Part shown: positions 9,601 to 17,326 of the stretch, one piece after another
How positions within the stretch are numbered: the stretch's first letter is position 1
How the letters are laid out: every line of letters starts with the position of its first letter
NCBI RefSeq assembly: GCF_023555385.1
Contig: NZ_JAJSED010000001.1
Location: 186,001-250,000 of the forward strand
DNA: 64,000 nt
Origin: Guyparkeria hydrothermalis
GTDB taxonomy: Bacteria > Pseudomonadota > Gammaproteobacteria > Halothiobacillales > Halothiobacillaceae
Direction: 5' to 3'
The notes under the pieces: generated by a model
Databases searched by the model: none
What the model was told of the DNA's origin: nothing
What the model saw: only the letters and a program-made list of their open reading frames with translations
Position numbers and translations under genes: made by a program

Positions 9601-9759
9601 GCCCTGGCGCACGCCTTCCTCGAACGGCATGTGCTCGAGACCATGCAGCGGATTGTGGTGGATGAAGGTCCGCATCGGCCAGAAGAACGGGATCGGTTCG
9701 GCGGCCATGTGAACCATGGAACGGATTTTTAGGCGGTGGCCCAGCGTCAGTCGGCTCAT
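6616..9759 (-). CDS. dabA: DabA, catalytic subunit of the DAB inorganic-carbon transporter
   Basis: The 1047-aa product is a DUF2309 protein. DabA is a cytoplasmic, membrane-bound, zinc-dependent, beta-carbonic-anhydrase-like protein that with DabB converts CO2 to bicarbonate using ion-gradient energy. The expected zinc and catalytic residues are present: C463 and D465 in FCIDVRSE, H722 in LAGHASQS and C737 in DCGACGGG. The H-to-C spacing of 15 equals that of the characterised Halothiobacillus protein (H524/C539). It is longer than that protein, mainly in the N-terminal half. It follows the small membrane gene by 4 bp and overlaps the PII-like gene. Confidence 0.95.
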   Translation of the reverse strand: MSRLTLGHRLKIRSMVHMAAEPIPFFWPMRTFIHHNPLHGLEHMPFEEGVRQGERLFHGRAFLPRKDYQRYHAEGKVDDATLGDDIQRFLAEREAIGDLDLHGMLQTLLCNTPETVGERLDLADAEDIKCAIDGEATPCGETTADIDALQERLAAQFPPERPLYESIDLLFGTEIGTTLDELVIKSCLDFFDEGQSTLQMPGREHGFFTAWSALAKRNLRLFLRGLHIKKILAQDTSAEGVIAYVLGELGIEESHWDGLITRELTRLHGWAGFIRWRSSASRYHWSQTYPADLIDFLAIRLVLGLALIREHARRKRLPATYPDLAAYLEQHTAECYLRQAYHGGTVRPEWAHRVDDALAHKHPGHINRLLPEYLHDERIAEARRQADRLLSLAEAAGQTEALKALDADQIDTLLALLDEFEDGEGMMWLRAMEAVYRKSVLNEIKLLPPAKREKRPFAQALFCIDVRSERIRRQLEHVGDYQTFGIAGFFGVPVSFIGLGKGTELDLCPVQITPKNVVLEVPTGATQIETDFYSSASHVLHDVKSSVLSPYFTVEAIGLLFGFDMIGKTVAPRVYDRWRNRIEPKGASTRLLIDKLSREQADSIVRSLQRVTIVQAIGQQLGIDRDAITDSMIRELREIAMGNKEGTSEFARQFALSPAAEAEFIETLRDEYRINPSFVSMQMERLGKIGFSTDEQVYFVGQALRMMGMNENFSRFVILAGHASQSDNNPYESALDCGACGGGHGLVSARVLAQMANKSEVRRRLAEQDIHIPDDTWFVPAQHNTTSDEIALHDLDLLPTSHLVYMERLRNGLRAASRLCAAERLPTLEENVDPDLDTTTAFRHIQRNTSDWTQVRPEWGLARNAAVVVGGRHLTEDMDLDGRSFLLSYDYKLDPKGRLLDTILSGPLIIGEWINLEHYFSAVDNEGFGSGSKAYHNVAGRFGVMSGNLSDIRTGLPSQTVLKDGRPYHEPLRLLVIVEAPVPHVLAAAGRVPKALSLIVNGWVNVVVADPESGHLHYFDRGDWIDLGPAPQRAKQLESNDAEESPA

Positions 9760-9763
9760 GGCG

Positions 9764-10510
9764 TCAGACTCCTGTCCAGATCAGGTTCAACACGACCGCG
9801 GCGACGATCACGCCGGCGAAGGCCCATGCCTGGGCGACGGGCAGGTCGGCGATGTTCTTGTCGTTACGCGGACCGAACACCGTGTCCCGCAGCAGCCGGG
9901 TACCGGCCCAGCTCCACAAGAGCCAGGTCAGCAGCGCCACGATCACGGGCGCCGGGTCGCTGCCGAACAGCATGGTGAGCATGACGAAGAAGCCGGGGGA
10001 GATCGGCAGCGCCATCGCGGCCAGCAACACCACCGTGATCAGGCCAGCCAGCCGCGGGATGTCGCGCGCCATGCCGGTGACCAAGCCGGAGTAGGCGGCA
10101 CCCAGGCGACGTTCAAGCAGCATGGCGACCACGACCAGCAGGGCCGGGGCCACGGCGAAGCCGATCACGGAGGCGTGCAGGTCAACCACCCACGCGCCGT
10201 TGGCGGCCATCACCCAGGTCAGCGCGAAGGCCGAGGTGGCCAGCATGGCCGCCCACTGGCCCAGCTCGCGCACCGTCAGCAGTCGCCAGGCGTAGAAGAC
10301 TGCGGTAATCAGGCCCCACCAGAGGAAGACGCTCCCGCTCAGCGGCACGCCGGCGGCCAGCACCAGCAGCACGCCGATCTGCGGCCAGACGAGGATGAGC
10401 GCCACGCGGATGACGGGGTGGCTGAACCGTCCGAGCAGCCAGTTGAAGGCCATGCTCAGGGGGAACAGGGGCAGGAAGAAGCCTGCCAGCAACAGCAACA
10501 GCGTGTTCAT
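9764..10510 (-). CDS. Integral membrane protein encoded between dabB and dabA
   Basis: The 248-aa product is strongly hydrophobic with about seven or eight predicted membrane segments (LLLLLAGFFLPLFPLSM, VALILVWPQIGVLLVLAAG and a last one AFAGVIVAAVVLNLIWTGV). It could be a distant relative of NuoM/MrpD-type antiporter subunits, but no diagnostic motif was identified. It begins 1 bp after the dabB stop and ends 4 bp before the dabA ATG, so it is almost certainly translated with them. Inference: a third membrane subunit or assembly factor of this DAB complex. Its function is unknown. Confidence 0.8.
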   Translation of the reverse strand: MNTLLLLLAGFFLPLFPLSMAFNWLLGRFSHPVIRVALILVWPQIGVLLVLAAGVPLSGSVFLWWGLITAVFYAWRLLTVRELGQWAAMLATSAFALTWVMAANGAWVVDLHASVIGFAVAPALLVVVAMLLERRLGAAYSGLVTGMARDIPRLAGLITVVLLAAMALPISPGFFVMLTMLFGSDPAPVIVALLTWLLWSWAGTRLLRDTVFGPRNDKNIADLPVAQAWAFAGVIVAAVVLNLIWTGV

Positions 10511-10511
10511 A

Positions 10512-12194
10512 TCAGCGCCACCTCATCCAGACATTGATGCGCTTGGAGCCCTCGAGCAGGGCCTGGCTCAGACGCTCGTACAGGTCGGCGATGTACAGCT
10601 CGCGCGAGATCAGGGAGTAGAGCGTCAGTCGCAGTTCGGTGAAGCGGTTGCCGAACAGCGATTCCTCGCGGCTGGCGAGATAGCTGCCGATCCAGCCGAC
10701 CAGCACGATCAGCCCCAGCAGGATCACTAGGCCGTCGAAGGTGACCGCATCGAGGCCCGCGGCGTGATAGAGCGCCTCGCGGAAGGCCGCATCCGGGTAC
10801 AGGAAGGTCTCGAAGGTGTGACCGATGATGCTGTAGCCGATCACGATCAGGGCGAACGACAGCAGGATCATCAGCATCATGCGCACCGGGTTGGTCGCAT
10901 CCAGGCGGTGGGTGGCGAACAGCACCTGCACGCCGGTGATCCAGCCGAAGAACAGCAGCACGATCGCGCCCTGTTTCTGGAAGAAGTCCGGCGAGACCGC
11001 CCAGTGCGCCAGCAGCAGGATCACCAGCGGCACGATCAAGGTGACCAGCCCGATGGCCAGCCACGGTAGGCGCGTCGGCTTGCCGGTCTTGCGGTCGACC
11101 AGGAAGGTGTACAGCGGGTTCTGCGGTACGTCGTCGTGACGACGCGCATCGCCGATCAGGTCACCCGAGCTGAGGAACATGGTCGCCTTGAACATGCCGT
11201 GGGCGATCAGGTGGAACACGGCCAGCGAGAAAGCCCCTACGCCGCACTCCATGATCATGAAGCCCATCTGGCCCATGGTGGAGTAGCCGAGTGACTTCTT
11301 GATGTCGTTCTGGGTGAGCATCAGCACCGAGCCGATCACCGCGGTGAGCAGGCCGACCACGAACAGCAGGTGCAGCACGCCGTCGGCGTTGACGAACGCC
11401 GGAGCGAAGCGGTTGATGATGATGCCGCCGGCGTTGACGATGCCCGCGTGCATCAGTGCCGAGACCGGCGTCGGGCCGTCCATGGTGTAGGGCAGCCAGG
11501 TGTGCAGCGGGAACTGGGCGGACTTGGCGAAGGCCGAGACGGCGATCAGCCCGGCCGCCGTGATCGCCGCCGGCATGCCGAGTACCTCAGTGTGGGGGTC
11601 GGCCATCAGGCGATCAAAGAGCGTCGGGAAGTCCAGTGCCCCATAGGCCTGGAACAGCAGCACGGCCGCCAGGACCAGCGGCAGGTCGCCGATGCGGTAG
11701 GTGAGGAAGGTCCAGAAGGCGTAGCGCTCGCCCGGCCGCGATTCGGTGTTCTGGCCGAGCAGGAAGTACATCATCACGCTGACGAGGTGCCAGGCGATCA
11801 GCAGCGTGATCAGGTCGCCTGCCGTGACGAACAGCAGGATCGACGCCGTCATCAGGTCGAGCAGCATGAAGAAGCGCGCGTAGCCCGGCTCTTCAGCCAT
11901 GTAGCGCACGGAGTAGATGTGCACGATCAGGCTGAAGCCCGCGACCACCAGCGCCATGATCGCGCTGAGCGGGTCGAGGTAGACACTGCCCCAGCTCGCG
12001 CCGATGCCCAACCAGCTCGGGCCCTGGTCGCTCGCGATATAGACCACGATCTGCCAGAGGGCAACGAGGAAGGTGACGACCCCCATGCCCACGCTCAACT
12101 GGGCGACCCGCTTGCCGATCCGGCCGGCCAGCAAATGCACCAGCAGGGCGGATATCACCGGCAATAACGGGATCAGCCATTGCAGTTTGACCAT
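10512..12194 (-). CDS. dabB: DabB, cation-conducting membrane subunit of the DAB transporter
   Basis: The 560-aa product is a NuoL/Nqo12-related proton-conducting membrane protein of about 14-15 helices. Visible are the conserved NADH-quinone-oxidoreductase segments LIAWHLVSVMMYFLLG, FAKSAQFPLHTWLPYTMDGPTPVSAL (family signature) and LGYSTMGQMGFMIMECG. In DAB systems DabB couples ion flow to CO2 hydration by DabA. Its place at the head of the dabB-membrane-dabA-PII-cbbQ string supports this over a complex I gene, since no other nuo genes are near. An AAGGA/GGAG site precedes the ATG. Confidence 0.93.
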   Translation of the reverse strand: MVKLQWLIPLLPVISALLVHLLAGRIGKRVAQLSVGMGVVTFLVALWQIVVYIASDQGPSWLGIGASWGSVYLDPLSAIMALVVAGFSLIVHIYSVRYMAEEPGYARFFMLLDLMTASILLFVTAGDLITLLIAWHLVSVMMYFLLGQNTESRPGERYAFWTFLTYRIGDLPLVLAAVLLFQAYGALDFPTLFDRLMADPHTEVLGMPAAITAAGLIAVSAFAKSAQFPLHTWLPYTMDGPTPVSALMHAGIVNAGGIIINRFAPAFVNADGVLHLLFVVGLLTAVIGSVLMLTQNDIKKSLGYSTMGQMGFMIMECGVGAFSLAVFHLIAHGMFKATMFLSSGDLIGDARRHDDVPQNPLYTFLVDRKTGKPTRLPWLAIGLVTLIVPLVILLLAHWAVSPDFFQKQGAIVLLFFGWITGVQVLFATHRLDATNPVRMMLMILLSFALIVIGYSIIGHTFETFLYPDAAFREALYHAAGLDAVTFDGLVILLGLIVLVGWIGSYLASREESLFGNRFTELRLTLYSLISRELYIADLYERLSQALLEGSKRINVWMRWR

Positions 12195-12318
12195 GTCCTT
12201 ACTCCATCTTTCGCCGGCCGGGGCCAGCTCGCTGCAAAAAAATCTCGTTTTCGCCTGTCGATCATCGGGCCTGCGCGAGCCTTATCGGGCCTCCTGCAGT
12301 TGCCACGCTGCGCCCGTC

Positions 12319-12343
12319 GGCGGGGCGGTGTGACCCGCCCGCC
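12319..12343 (-). other. GC-rich hairpin between cbbO and dabB
   Basis: Arms GGCGGGGCGG and CCGCCCGCC can pair (one bulged G) just downstream of the cbbO stop codon on the minus strand. No T tract follows, so it is more likely an RNA-stabilising or processing element than a strong terminator. The 152-bp cbbO-dabB gap is among the longest inside the locus and could also hold a dab promoter. Confidence 0.4.
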
Positions 12344-12346
12344 GAA

Positions 12347-14698
12347 TCAGCGCGTCATCGACAGATACAGCGCCGGGAGCTTCTCCGGCAACCGTGAGAC
12401 GTGGTCGAGGACCATGTAGTTCTTCGGACCGAACACGCGCGAGACGTACTGGTCCGCATTCGGGTCGAGCGTGACGCAGAACGTCTCGATGCCCTGGCGG
12501 TGGAGCTCCTCGACCGCCTTCTTGGTGTCGTGGCGCAGGTACTGCGGATCGCGCACGTCGTTGTCCGAGGGCTCGCCGTCGGTCAGCAGCAGTACCAGCT
12601 TGCGCTGACTGGGCCGGCGGTATAGCTGCGAGCCGGCGTGGCGCAGTGCCGCACCCATGCGGGTCGACAGCTGGCCGGTCATGCCGGCGAGGCGCGCCTT
12701 GGCCTTGTCCGTGTACGGTTCGCCGAAGTCCTTGAAGCGGTAGTACTCGACATCGTGCCGGCCGTTGGAATCGAAGCCGTGGATGGCGAACGGGTCGCCG
12801 ACGCGATGGATGGCGTCGGCGAGCAGGGCAGCGGCCTCCCTCGAGAGGTCGAGCACCGTGGTCTCCTCGTCGCCGCGGCCGATGATGTCGTTGGTCGACT
12901 CGGACAGGTCGATCAGCAGCATTACTGACAGGTCGCGGACCTGCAGCCGGGTGCGGATGTTGATGCGCGGGTCCGGCGTCTCGCCCATGCGGATGTCGAT
13001 CATCGCGTTGACCGCCGCGTTGAGGTCGATCTGGTCGCCGTCCTCGACCTTCTTCTCGCGGACCACGCCCTGCGGCTGGATGCCCTCGATCAAGTACTTG
13101 AGGCGGCGCACCAGCGGCTTGTGCCGATCGAGAATCGCGTCGATTTCCTCCGGATCGCCGTCCTGGGGCCGCTTCTCGTTGATCGTGGTCCACAGCGGAC
13201 GCTCGAGCTGGGTCATGTAGTCCCATTCGGGGTAGTGCACCGGCGAGAGCGTGCGGTCCTCGGCGAAGATGTCCGAGTACTTGCGGCCGTGGTTGTCGTA
13301 GAGCTCGGTGCCCAGCACCCAGACCTCGTCGGCGTCTTCGGCCGAGATGTATTCGACGTCGAGCTCGTTGAGCATTTCCATCAGCGAGACGTAGCGACGC
13401 TTGTCGTCGGTGCTGCCCTCGCGCTGGATTTCCATCGCCGATTCCGGCTTCTCGAACAGAAAGCGGTTGTCGTCGCGGTAGGGGATGCTCGGCACGTCCT
13501 GGCTGGGGCTGAAGCTCAGGCCCAGTGCCTCGGCGCGCTCCGCGAGTGCCAGGCCGGCGGTGCGGACGCGCTCGTAGTTCTCGAGGTCTTCCTGAATCGT
13601 CATCAGGGCCTCGCGGGCCTCGACGACCAGCGGATGGTTATCGACGTAGTCGGGATCGAGCAGGGCCAGCGCGATACGGTCGAGCAGCGGGCCGACCCGG
13701 TCGGGGTCGGTCTCCTCGTGGCGGTTCACCGCGATCCGGCTGATGCGCGCCCACAGCGGCTCGAGACCGGGGAAGTCCTGGCCGGCGAGGATTTCGACGC
13801 GCGCGTCTTCCATCAGGCCGATGAAGCTCTGCTGGAGCTTGGAGGCATCTTCCGACTCGGCGTCGAAACCCGAGTAGATCATGTGCGCCGCGGCGTGGGC
13901 GGCCGAGGCACGGTAGAGATTGACGCCGTCCACGGAGGAATCGTCGCGGTCGACGTAGTCGTCGAAGGCATCGGGCAGGTTGATGAACGGGCCCTCGATG
14001 AACGGCCGGTAGCCCTCGCGGCTTTCGAAGTCACCGGAGGTGGGACGCAGCAGGAAGTTGCGCGCCCATAATGCCCGCAGGTACATCACCAGGCGGCGCT
14101 GCACGTCGACGAACAGGGTGCCGCGGCGCTCTTTCTGCAACACGGCCTCGGCTTCGGGGCTGGAGAGGCTGAAGTAGGCCTCCAGTGCGTCGAAGTCGTT
14201 GCGGTGTGCATTGATGCCCCAGGTGGCCCAGCGGCGCAGGCCGCCGAGGGTCAGCACCTCGAGCAGGTGGTCGAGTTGACCGAGCATGGGGCGCAGGGCA
14301 CGGGGCGCCTGCGCCAGGATGTAGTTGACCAACGAGATGTACTGGTGGAACAGCGAGGCCTCACCCAGTCGGTTCGCGGCCACCGGGGCGGTCGAGAACA
14401 ACAGGACGAGGACCGCGCCACTGGTCTTGGAGAACATCTTGATCGCCATCGAGAGCAGCTCGAAGGCGGTATCGGTCCCCAATTCCCTTGCCACCTGCGG
14501 TGTGGCCTCGATGTAGGCGAGCACCAGCTCCTCGCCACGGCCGAGCGATTGCAGGCTGATCGCGCCCTCGAGATAGGCGTCCAGCGCGCGCGGCGAGAAC
14601 ACCCGGGTGGCGTCCACCCAGTTGATCTCGAGGATCTCACGCGCCTTTTCACCCAGCTCGTCCAGGCGTTCCTGGTCTTCTAGCCGTGCACTGCTCAT
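12347..14698 (-). CDS. cbbO: Rubisco activase adaptor CbbO (von Willebrand A domain)
   Basis: The 783-aa product is the CbbO adaptor that binds CbbQ and Rubisco. The C-terminal VWA domain has a MIDAS motif D597-L-S-E-S601 in VMLLIDLSESTND and LLLTDGEPSDND further on. The N-terminal half is alpha-helical, as in NorD/CbbO proteins. The start at 14698 (MSSARLEDQERL) is chosen because upstream in-frame residues look non-conserved, but no strong ribosome site is visible, so the start is uncertain. It lies 72 bp after mcdB. Its partner cbbQ is 6 kb further on, across the dab genes. Confidence 0.92.
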   Translation of the reverse strand: MSSARLEDQERLDELGEKAREILEINWVDATRVFSPRALDAYLEGAISLQSLGRGEELVLAYIEATPQVARELGTDTAFELLSMAIKMFSKTSGAVLVLLFSTAPVAANRLGEASLFHQYISLVNYILAQAPRALRPMLGQLDHLLEVLTLGGLRRWATWGINAHRNDFDALEAYFSLSSPEAEAVLQKERRGTLFVDVQRRLVMYLRALWARNFLLRPTSGDFESREGYRPFIEGPFINLPDAFDDYVDRDDSSVDGVNLYRASAAHAAAHMIYSGFDAESEDASKLQQSFIGLMEDARVEILAGQDFPGLEPLWARISRIAVNRHEETDPDRVGPLLDRIALALLDPDYVDNHPLVVEAREALMTIQEDLENYERVRTAGLALAERAEALGLSFSPSQDVPSIPYRDDNRFLFEKPESAMEIQREGSTDDKRRYVSLMEMLNELDVEYISAEDADEVWVLGTELYDNHGRKYSDIFAEDRTLSPVHYPEWDYMTQLERPLWTTINEKRPQDGDPEEIDAILDRHKPLVRRLKYLIEGIQPQGVVREKKVEDGDQIDLNAAVNAMIDIRMGETPDPRINIRTRLQVRDLSVMLLIDLSESTNDIIGRGDEETTVLDLSREAAALLADAIHRVGDPFAIHGFDSNGRHDVEYYRFKDFGEPYTDKAKARLAGMTGQLSTRMGAALRHAGSQLYRRPSQRKLVLLLTDGEPSDNDVRDPQYLRHDTKKAVEELHRQGIETFCVTLDPNADQYVSRVFGPKNYMVLDHVSRLPEKLPALYLSMTR

Positions 14699-14770
14699 CG
14701 GGTTGGTCGCTGTTCTGCGGGTGACATGGGAAGCGGAAAGGGCCGGTGGGGGACCGGCCCGGGGAGACAC

Positions 14771-15094
14771 TCAGTCCGGCCAGACGCGGCGCGGGTGCAG
14801 CGGCTGCTTGCCGAGACCTGCGTTTTCCGTCTTCTGAGCCGGCTTCTTGGCCGTGGTGGTCGGCTTGGCTGCCGGCTTCTTGGCGGCGGGCTTCTTGGCC
14901 GGTGCGCGGCGAGTGGTGGTGCTGCGCTTGGCCGTGGACTTGGCTGCCGGCTTGGTCGCGGGCTTGGCCGCCGAGGTCGAGGCCTTGCTCTCGGCCGGCT
15001 TGGCGGCGGTCTTGTTTTCCGTGCTTGCTTCGGCCGGCTTCTGCTGGGACTCGGACTTCACGCTGGCGCTCAGCTTGTCTTCCAACTTGCTCAT
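14771..15094 (-). CDS. mcdB: Carboxysome positioning protein McdB (alpha type)
   Basis: The 107-aa product is predicted to be almost wholly disordered: after a short start (MSKLEDKLSASVKSE) it is Ala/Lys/Pro/Thr-rich with AAKP and AKKP repeats, and it ends RRVWPD. Alpha-McdB proteins are small disordered proteins with a conserved tryptophan near the C-terminus that attaches them to the carboxysome; the single W is three residues from the end here. The ATG overlaps the mcdA stop by 4 bp, as expected for a partner pair. Identification rests on position, disorder and the terminal Trp rather than on sequence alignment. Confidence 0.82.
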   Translation of the reverse strand: MSKLEDKLSASVKSESQQKPAEASTENKTAAKPAESKASTSAAKPATKPAAKSTAKRSTTTRRAPAKKPAAKKPAAKPTTTAKKPAQKTENAGLGKQPLHPRRVWPD

Positions 15095-15729
15095 GATGGC
15101 GTAACCTCGTCAATGATGTTCTCGATTTCGTCTACCGCCGCACGGCCGCGGCCGCCGAGCTGGTAGACGCTCACTCCCTCCACCACCGCTGTGCGGAACG
15201 CGGCACGGCGACGGACGGCCGAGGGAAGTACGGGCAAGCCAAGCCCCGAGATGGCGTTCTGCATGGCTCGGGTCATGGCGCTGCGTGGTTCGGTCTGATT
15301 GAGCAACAGATAAGCCGAAAGTTCGGTGTTGCCTTTCTCCCGCGCTTTGGTCACCGCCTCGACGGTGTCGGCGCTCGCCCACAGGTCGAGCGGGGAGGGG
15401 AGAACCGGGATCAGCACCTGGTGACTGTGCTCGAGGAGCTCGATCGTCACGTTCATGTCGAGCGACGGCGGGCAGTCCACGATCACGTAGTCGCAGTGCT
15501 CCCGGGCGTGCTCGAGATTCCGATGCGCATTGTCGTGGTCATCGAACAGGCGCGGCAGGCCGGATTTGGCCTCGCCCCAGCCGGACCAGTGCCGCAGGGC
15601 GCCCTGCGGATCGGCGTCGATCAGTCCGACTTCCGCCCGCCTGGCCAGGCCCGAGGCAAGGTTGATGGAAAGCGTGGTCTTGCCACAGCCGCCCTTGAGA
15701 TTGGCCAGTGCGATGACGTGTGCGGACAT
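15091..15729 (-). CDS. mcdA: ParA-type ATPase McdA, carboxysome positioning
   Basis: The 212-aa product is a ParA/MinD-family ATPase. The deviant Walker A is KGGCGKTT (residues 12-19), followed by VGLIDADPQGAL and YVIVDCPPSL (Walker A' and B). McdA forms dynamic patterns on the nucleoid and, with McdB, spaces carboxysomes along the cell and so shares them among daughters. It lacks the N-terminal HTH of plasmid ParA, as expected for this class. A GGAGGGG site lies upstream of the ATG. It overlaps mcdB and follows acRAF by 7 bp. Confidence 0.93.
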   Translation of the reverse strand: MSAHVIALANLKGGCGKTTLSINLASGLARRAEVGLIDADPQGALRHWSGWGEAKSGLPRLFDDHDNAHRNLEHAREHCDYVIVDCPPSLDMNVTIELLEHSHQVLIPVLPSPLDLWASADTVEAVTKAREKGNTELSAYLLLNQTEPRSAMTRAMQNAISGLGLPVLPSAVRRRAAFRTAVVEGVSVYQLGGRGRAAVDEIENIIDEVTPS

Positions 15730-15736
15730 TGGATCG

Positions 15737-16015
15737 TTACCCCTCCTGGGTTTGACCGGCCAACTCGTCGGCCTTGCGCGCGAAGTTGACCTCGAGGTCT
15801 CCCAGCGTTTCCTCCAGCGGCGAGACGTTCACGCTCACCGTGGTGCGGTCGAACTGCAGGCTGGGATGGTAGCCCATTTCCTCGGATGCCTCGGCGAGGC
15901 GGTCGAGGAAGTCGCGCGTCTGGTCGTAGTCCTCGAACTCGAAGCGTCGAATGAGCATCGGCGGGCGTTTCTGTGTCTGCCAGCCGTCCAACTTGATGTC
16001 GGTCGTGTCGGACAT
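15737..16015 (-). CDS. Alpha-carboxysome Rubisco assembly factor acRAF
   Basis: The 92-aa product has a pterin-4a-carbinolamine dehydratase-like fold: LIRRFEFEDYDQTRDFLDRLAEASEEMGYHPSLQFDRTTVSV carries the PCD-type beta-alpha core. acRAF proteins have lost enzyme activity and act as chaperones in form IA Rubisco assembly; they are encoded in most cso loci next to the Rubisco activase or mcdA genes. The site GGGAG precedes the ATG. The usual PCD catalytic His triad is incomplete here, supporting a non-enzymatic role. Confidence 0.88.
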   Translation of the reverse strand: MSDTTDIKLDGWQTQKRPPMLIRRFEFEDYDQTRDFLDRLAEASEEMGYHPSLQFDRTTVSVNVSPLEETLGDLEVNFARKADELAGQTQEG

Positions 16016-16043
16016 GTGCGTTCTCCCTGAGAACTCGTGTTGC

Positions 16044-16460
16044 CTAGCCGCCGAGCTGACGGACGTGGCCCAGCTCCTGCTCGAGAAGGTGGGCGAAGAG
16101 GGCGCCGGTCTCGTCCGGCTGGAAGCGCCGGAACCAGTTGGCGGACTCCTCGTAGAATCGCACCGTCTCCCATTCGTTGGCCCGGCTCAGTGCCAGGATC
16201 TCGTCCGGGTTGCGCCCGGGTCGAACCGGGGCGAGCGACAGGCCCGGCGGTGCGTAGCCCAAGAGCAGCATCTGCCGGGTCAGCAGGTCGGCGTGTCCCA
16301 TTTCCTCGTCCGACAGGCGGGTGAGGTGGTCGGCCAGTGCCTGGTCACCCCAGAGCGAGGCGAGACTCGCCCGGGTCAGGTGCTGCTGGGCGGATTCCAT
16401 TTCCAGTTGCAGGGCGCGTCCGAGCAGCCCGATCACACGCGAATTCATCCGCATGCTCAT
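16044..16460 (-). CDS. Bacterioferritin-like protein of the cso operon
   Basis: The 138-aa product is a ferritin-like four-helix protein with carboxylate/His motifs (LEMESAQQHL, DEEMGHADLL, ETVRFYEESANWF, EQELGHVRQLGG). It is shorter than true bacterioferritin. A homolog sits at this place in other alpha-carboxysome operons and its role is not established; iron handling or redox protection has been suggested. The ATG at 16460 is chosen because AGAGGG lies 7 bp upstream; a TTG at 16466 is too close to that site. It follows csoS1B by 33 bp. Confidence 0.85.
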   Translation of the reverse strand: MSMRMNSRVIGLLGRALQLEMESAQQHLTRASLASLWGDQALADHLTRLSDEEMGHADLLTRQMLLLGYAPPGLSLAPVRPGRNPDEILALSRANEWETVRFYEESANWFRRFQPDETGALFAHLLEQELGHVRQLGG

Positions 16461-16493
16461 TGCCAATCCCTCTCAGCGGGTATCAGCCTCGCG

Positions 16494-16823
16494 TCAGCCG
16501 ATAGACGGGACGCACCAGGAGGATTCGCTTTGGGACGGATCCTCCGGCAGGATCGACTCGACCTCACCGTGCACGCGGGCAATGATGTGCGCCGCGACCA
16601 GGCCGTCACCGACTCGCTCGCAGGCATCGGCGCCAGCGCGGACTGCCGCGTTGACGGCGCCGGTCTCGCCACGGACCAGCACGGTCACGTAGCCGCCGCC
16701 GACGAAGGAGCGGCCGATCAGGCTCACTTCGGAGGCCTTGGTCATGGCGTCGGCGGCCTCGATGGCCGGCACGAGGCCGCGGGTCTCGATCATACCCAGT
16801 GCGATACCAGTGGTGGAAGCCAT
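16494..16823 (-). CDS. csoS1B: Carboxysome shell hexamer protein CsoS1B
   Basis: The 109-aa product is a single-BMC-domain shell protein: [24 protein letters not shown], then the pore-facing region and [22 protein letters not shown]. Compared with CsoS1A/C it has a C-terminal extension of about 12 residues (DPSQSESSWCVPSIG), which distinguishes CsoS1B. Hexamers tile the shell facets. The start at 16823 (MASTTGIALG) fits the family; an upstream in-frame ATG would add 15 unrelated residues. A 137-bp gap with a hairpin separates it from csoS1A. Confidence 0.95.
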   Translation of the reverse strand: MASTTGIALGMIETRGLVPAIEAADAMTKASEVSLIGRSFVGGGYVTVLVRGETGAVNAAVRAGADACERVGDGLVAAHIIARVHGEVESILPEDPSQSESSWCVPSIG

Positions 16824-16901
16824 GTCGTGCACCCTCAGGTCAGTCAATCCAACAAGAGCCGTCAGCACTTACGTCTAAACGGCTCCTGAAAAAGAATAGG
16901 G

Positions 16902-16947
16902 CAGCAGGCAGACCGTGCCCGTGGACACGGTCAGACAGTCCTGCTTG
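16902..16947 (-). other. Hairpin between csoS1A and csoS1B
   Basis: A 7-bp perfect inner stem (GACCGTG at 16911-16917 with CACGGTC at 16926-16932) can be extended by an outer AGCAGG/CCTGCT pair. No T tract follows on the minus strand. It may protect or process the polycistronic mRNA and so set the csoS1A:csoS1B ratio. Confidence 0.5.
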
Positions 16948-16960
16948 CAAGTGCCCGGAA

Positions 16961-17257
16961 TTAAGCTTCCGGGGCTTTCGGCAGAATGTTCTCTACCTCG
17001 GAGTGGACACGCGCGATGATGTGCGCAGCCACCAGGCCGTCGCCTACGCGCTCACAGGCGTCAGCGCCAGCGCGAACAGCAGCGTTAACAGCGCCGGTCT
17101 CACCACGGACCAGAACGGTCACGTAGCCACCGCCGACGAACTGACGACCAACCAGGCGAACCTCGGCGGCCTTGGTCATGGCGTCAGCCGCTTCGATTGC
17201 CGGCACGAGGCCGCGCGTTTCAATCATTCCCAGTGCGATACCGGATACATCAGCCAT
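16961..17257 (-). CDS. csoS1A: Carboxysome shell hexamer protein CsoS1A
   Basis: The 98-aa product is a single-BMC-domain shell protein that forms flat hexamers with a charged central pore, the main facet component. Its protein sequence is identical to CsoS1C encoded just upstream, with only synonymous base differences. The ATG at 17257 has a GGGAG site 8 bp upstream; the longer in-frame start (MGVTQ) would cover that site. Gene order C-A-B matches Halothiobacillus. Confidence 0.96.
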   Translation of the reverse strand: MADVSGIALGMIETRGLVPAIEAADAMTKAAEVRLVGRQFVGGGYVTVLVRGETGAVNAAVRAGADACERVGDGLVAAHIIARVHSEVENILPKAPEA

Positions 17258-17326
17258 TTGAGTTACTCCCAAGCTGTAGTTGAATCGGCCGGCGACGTCA
17301 GGTCGCCGACGCTACGTGAATCCGCC

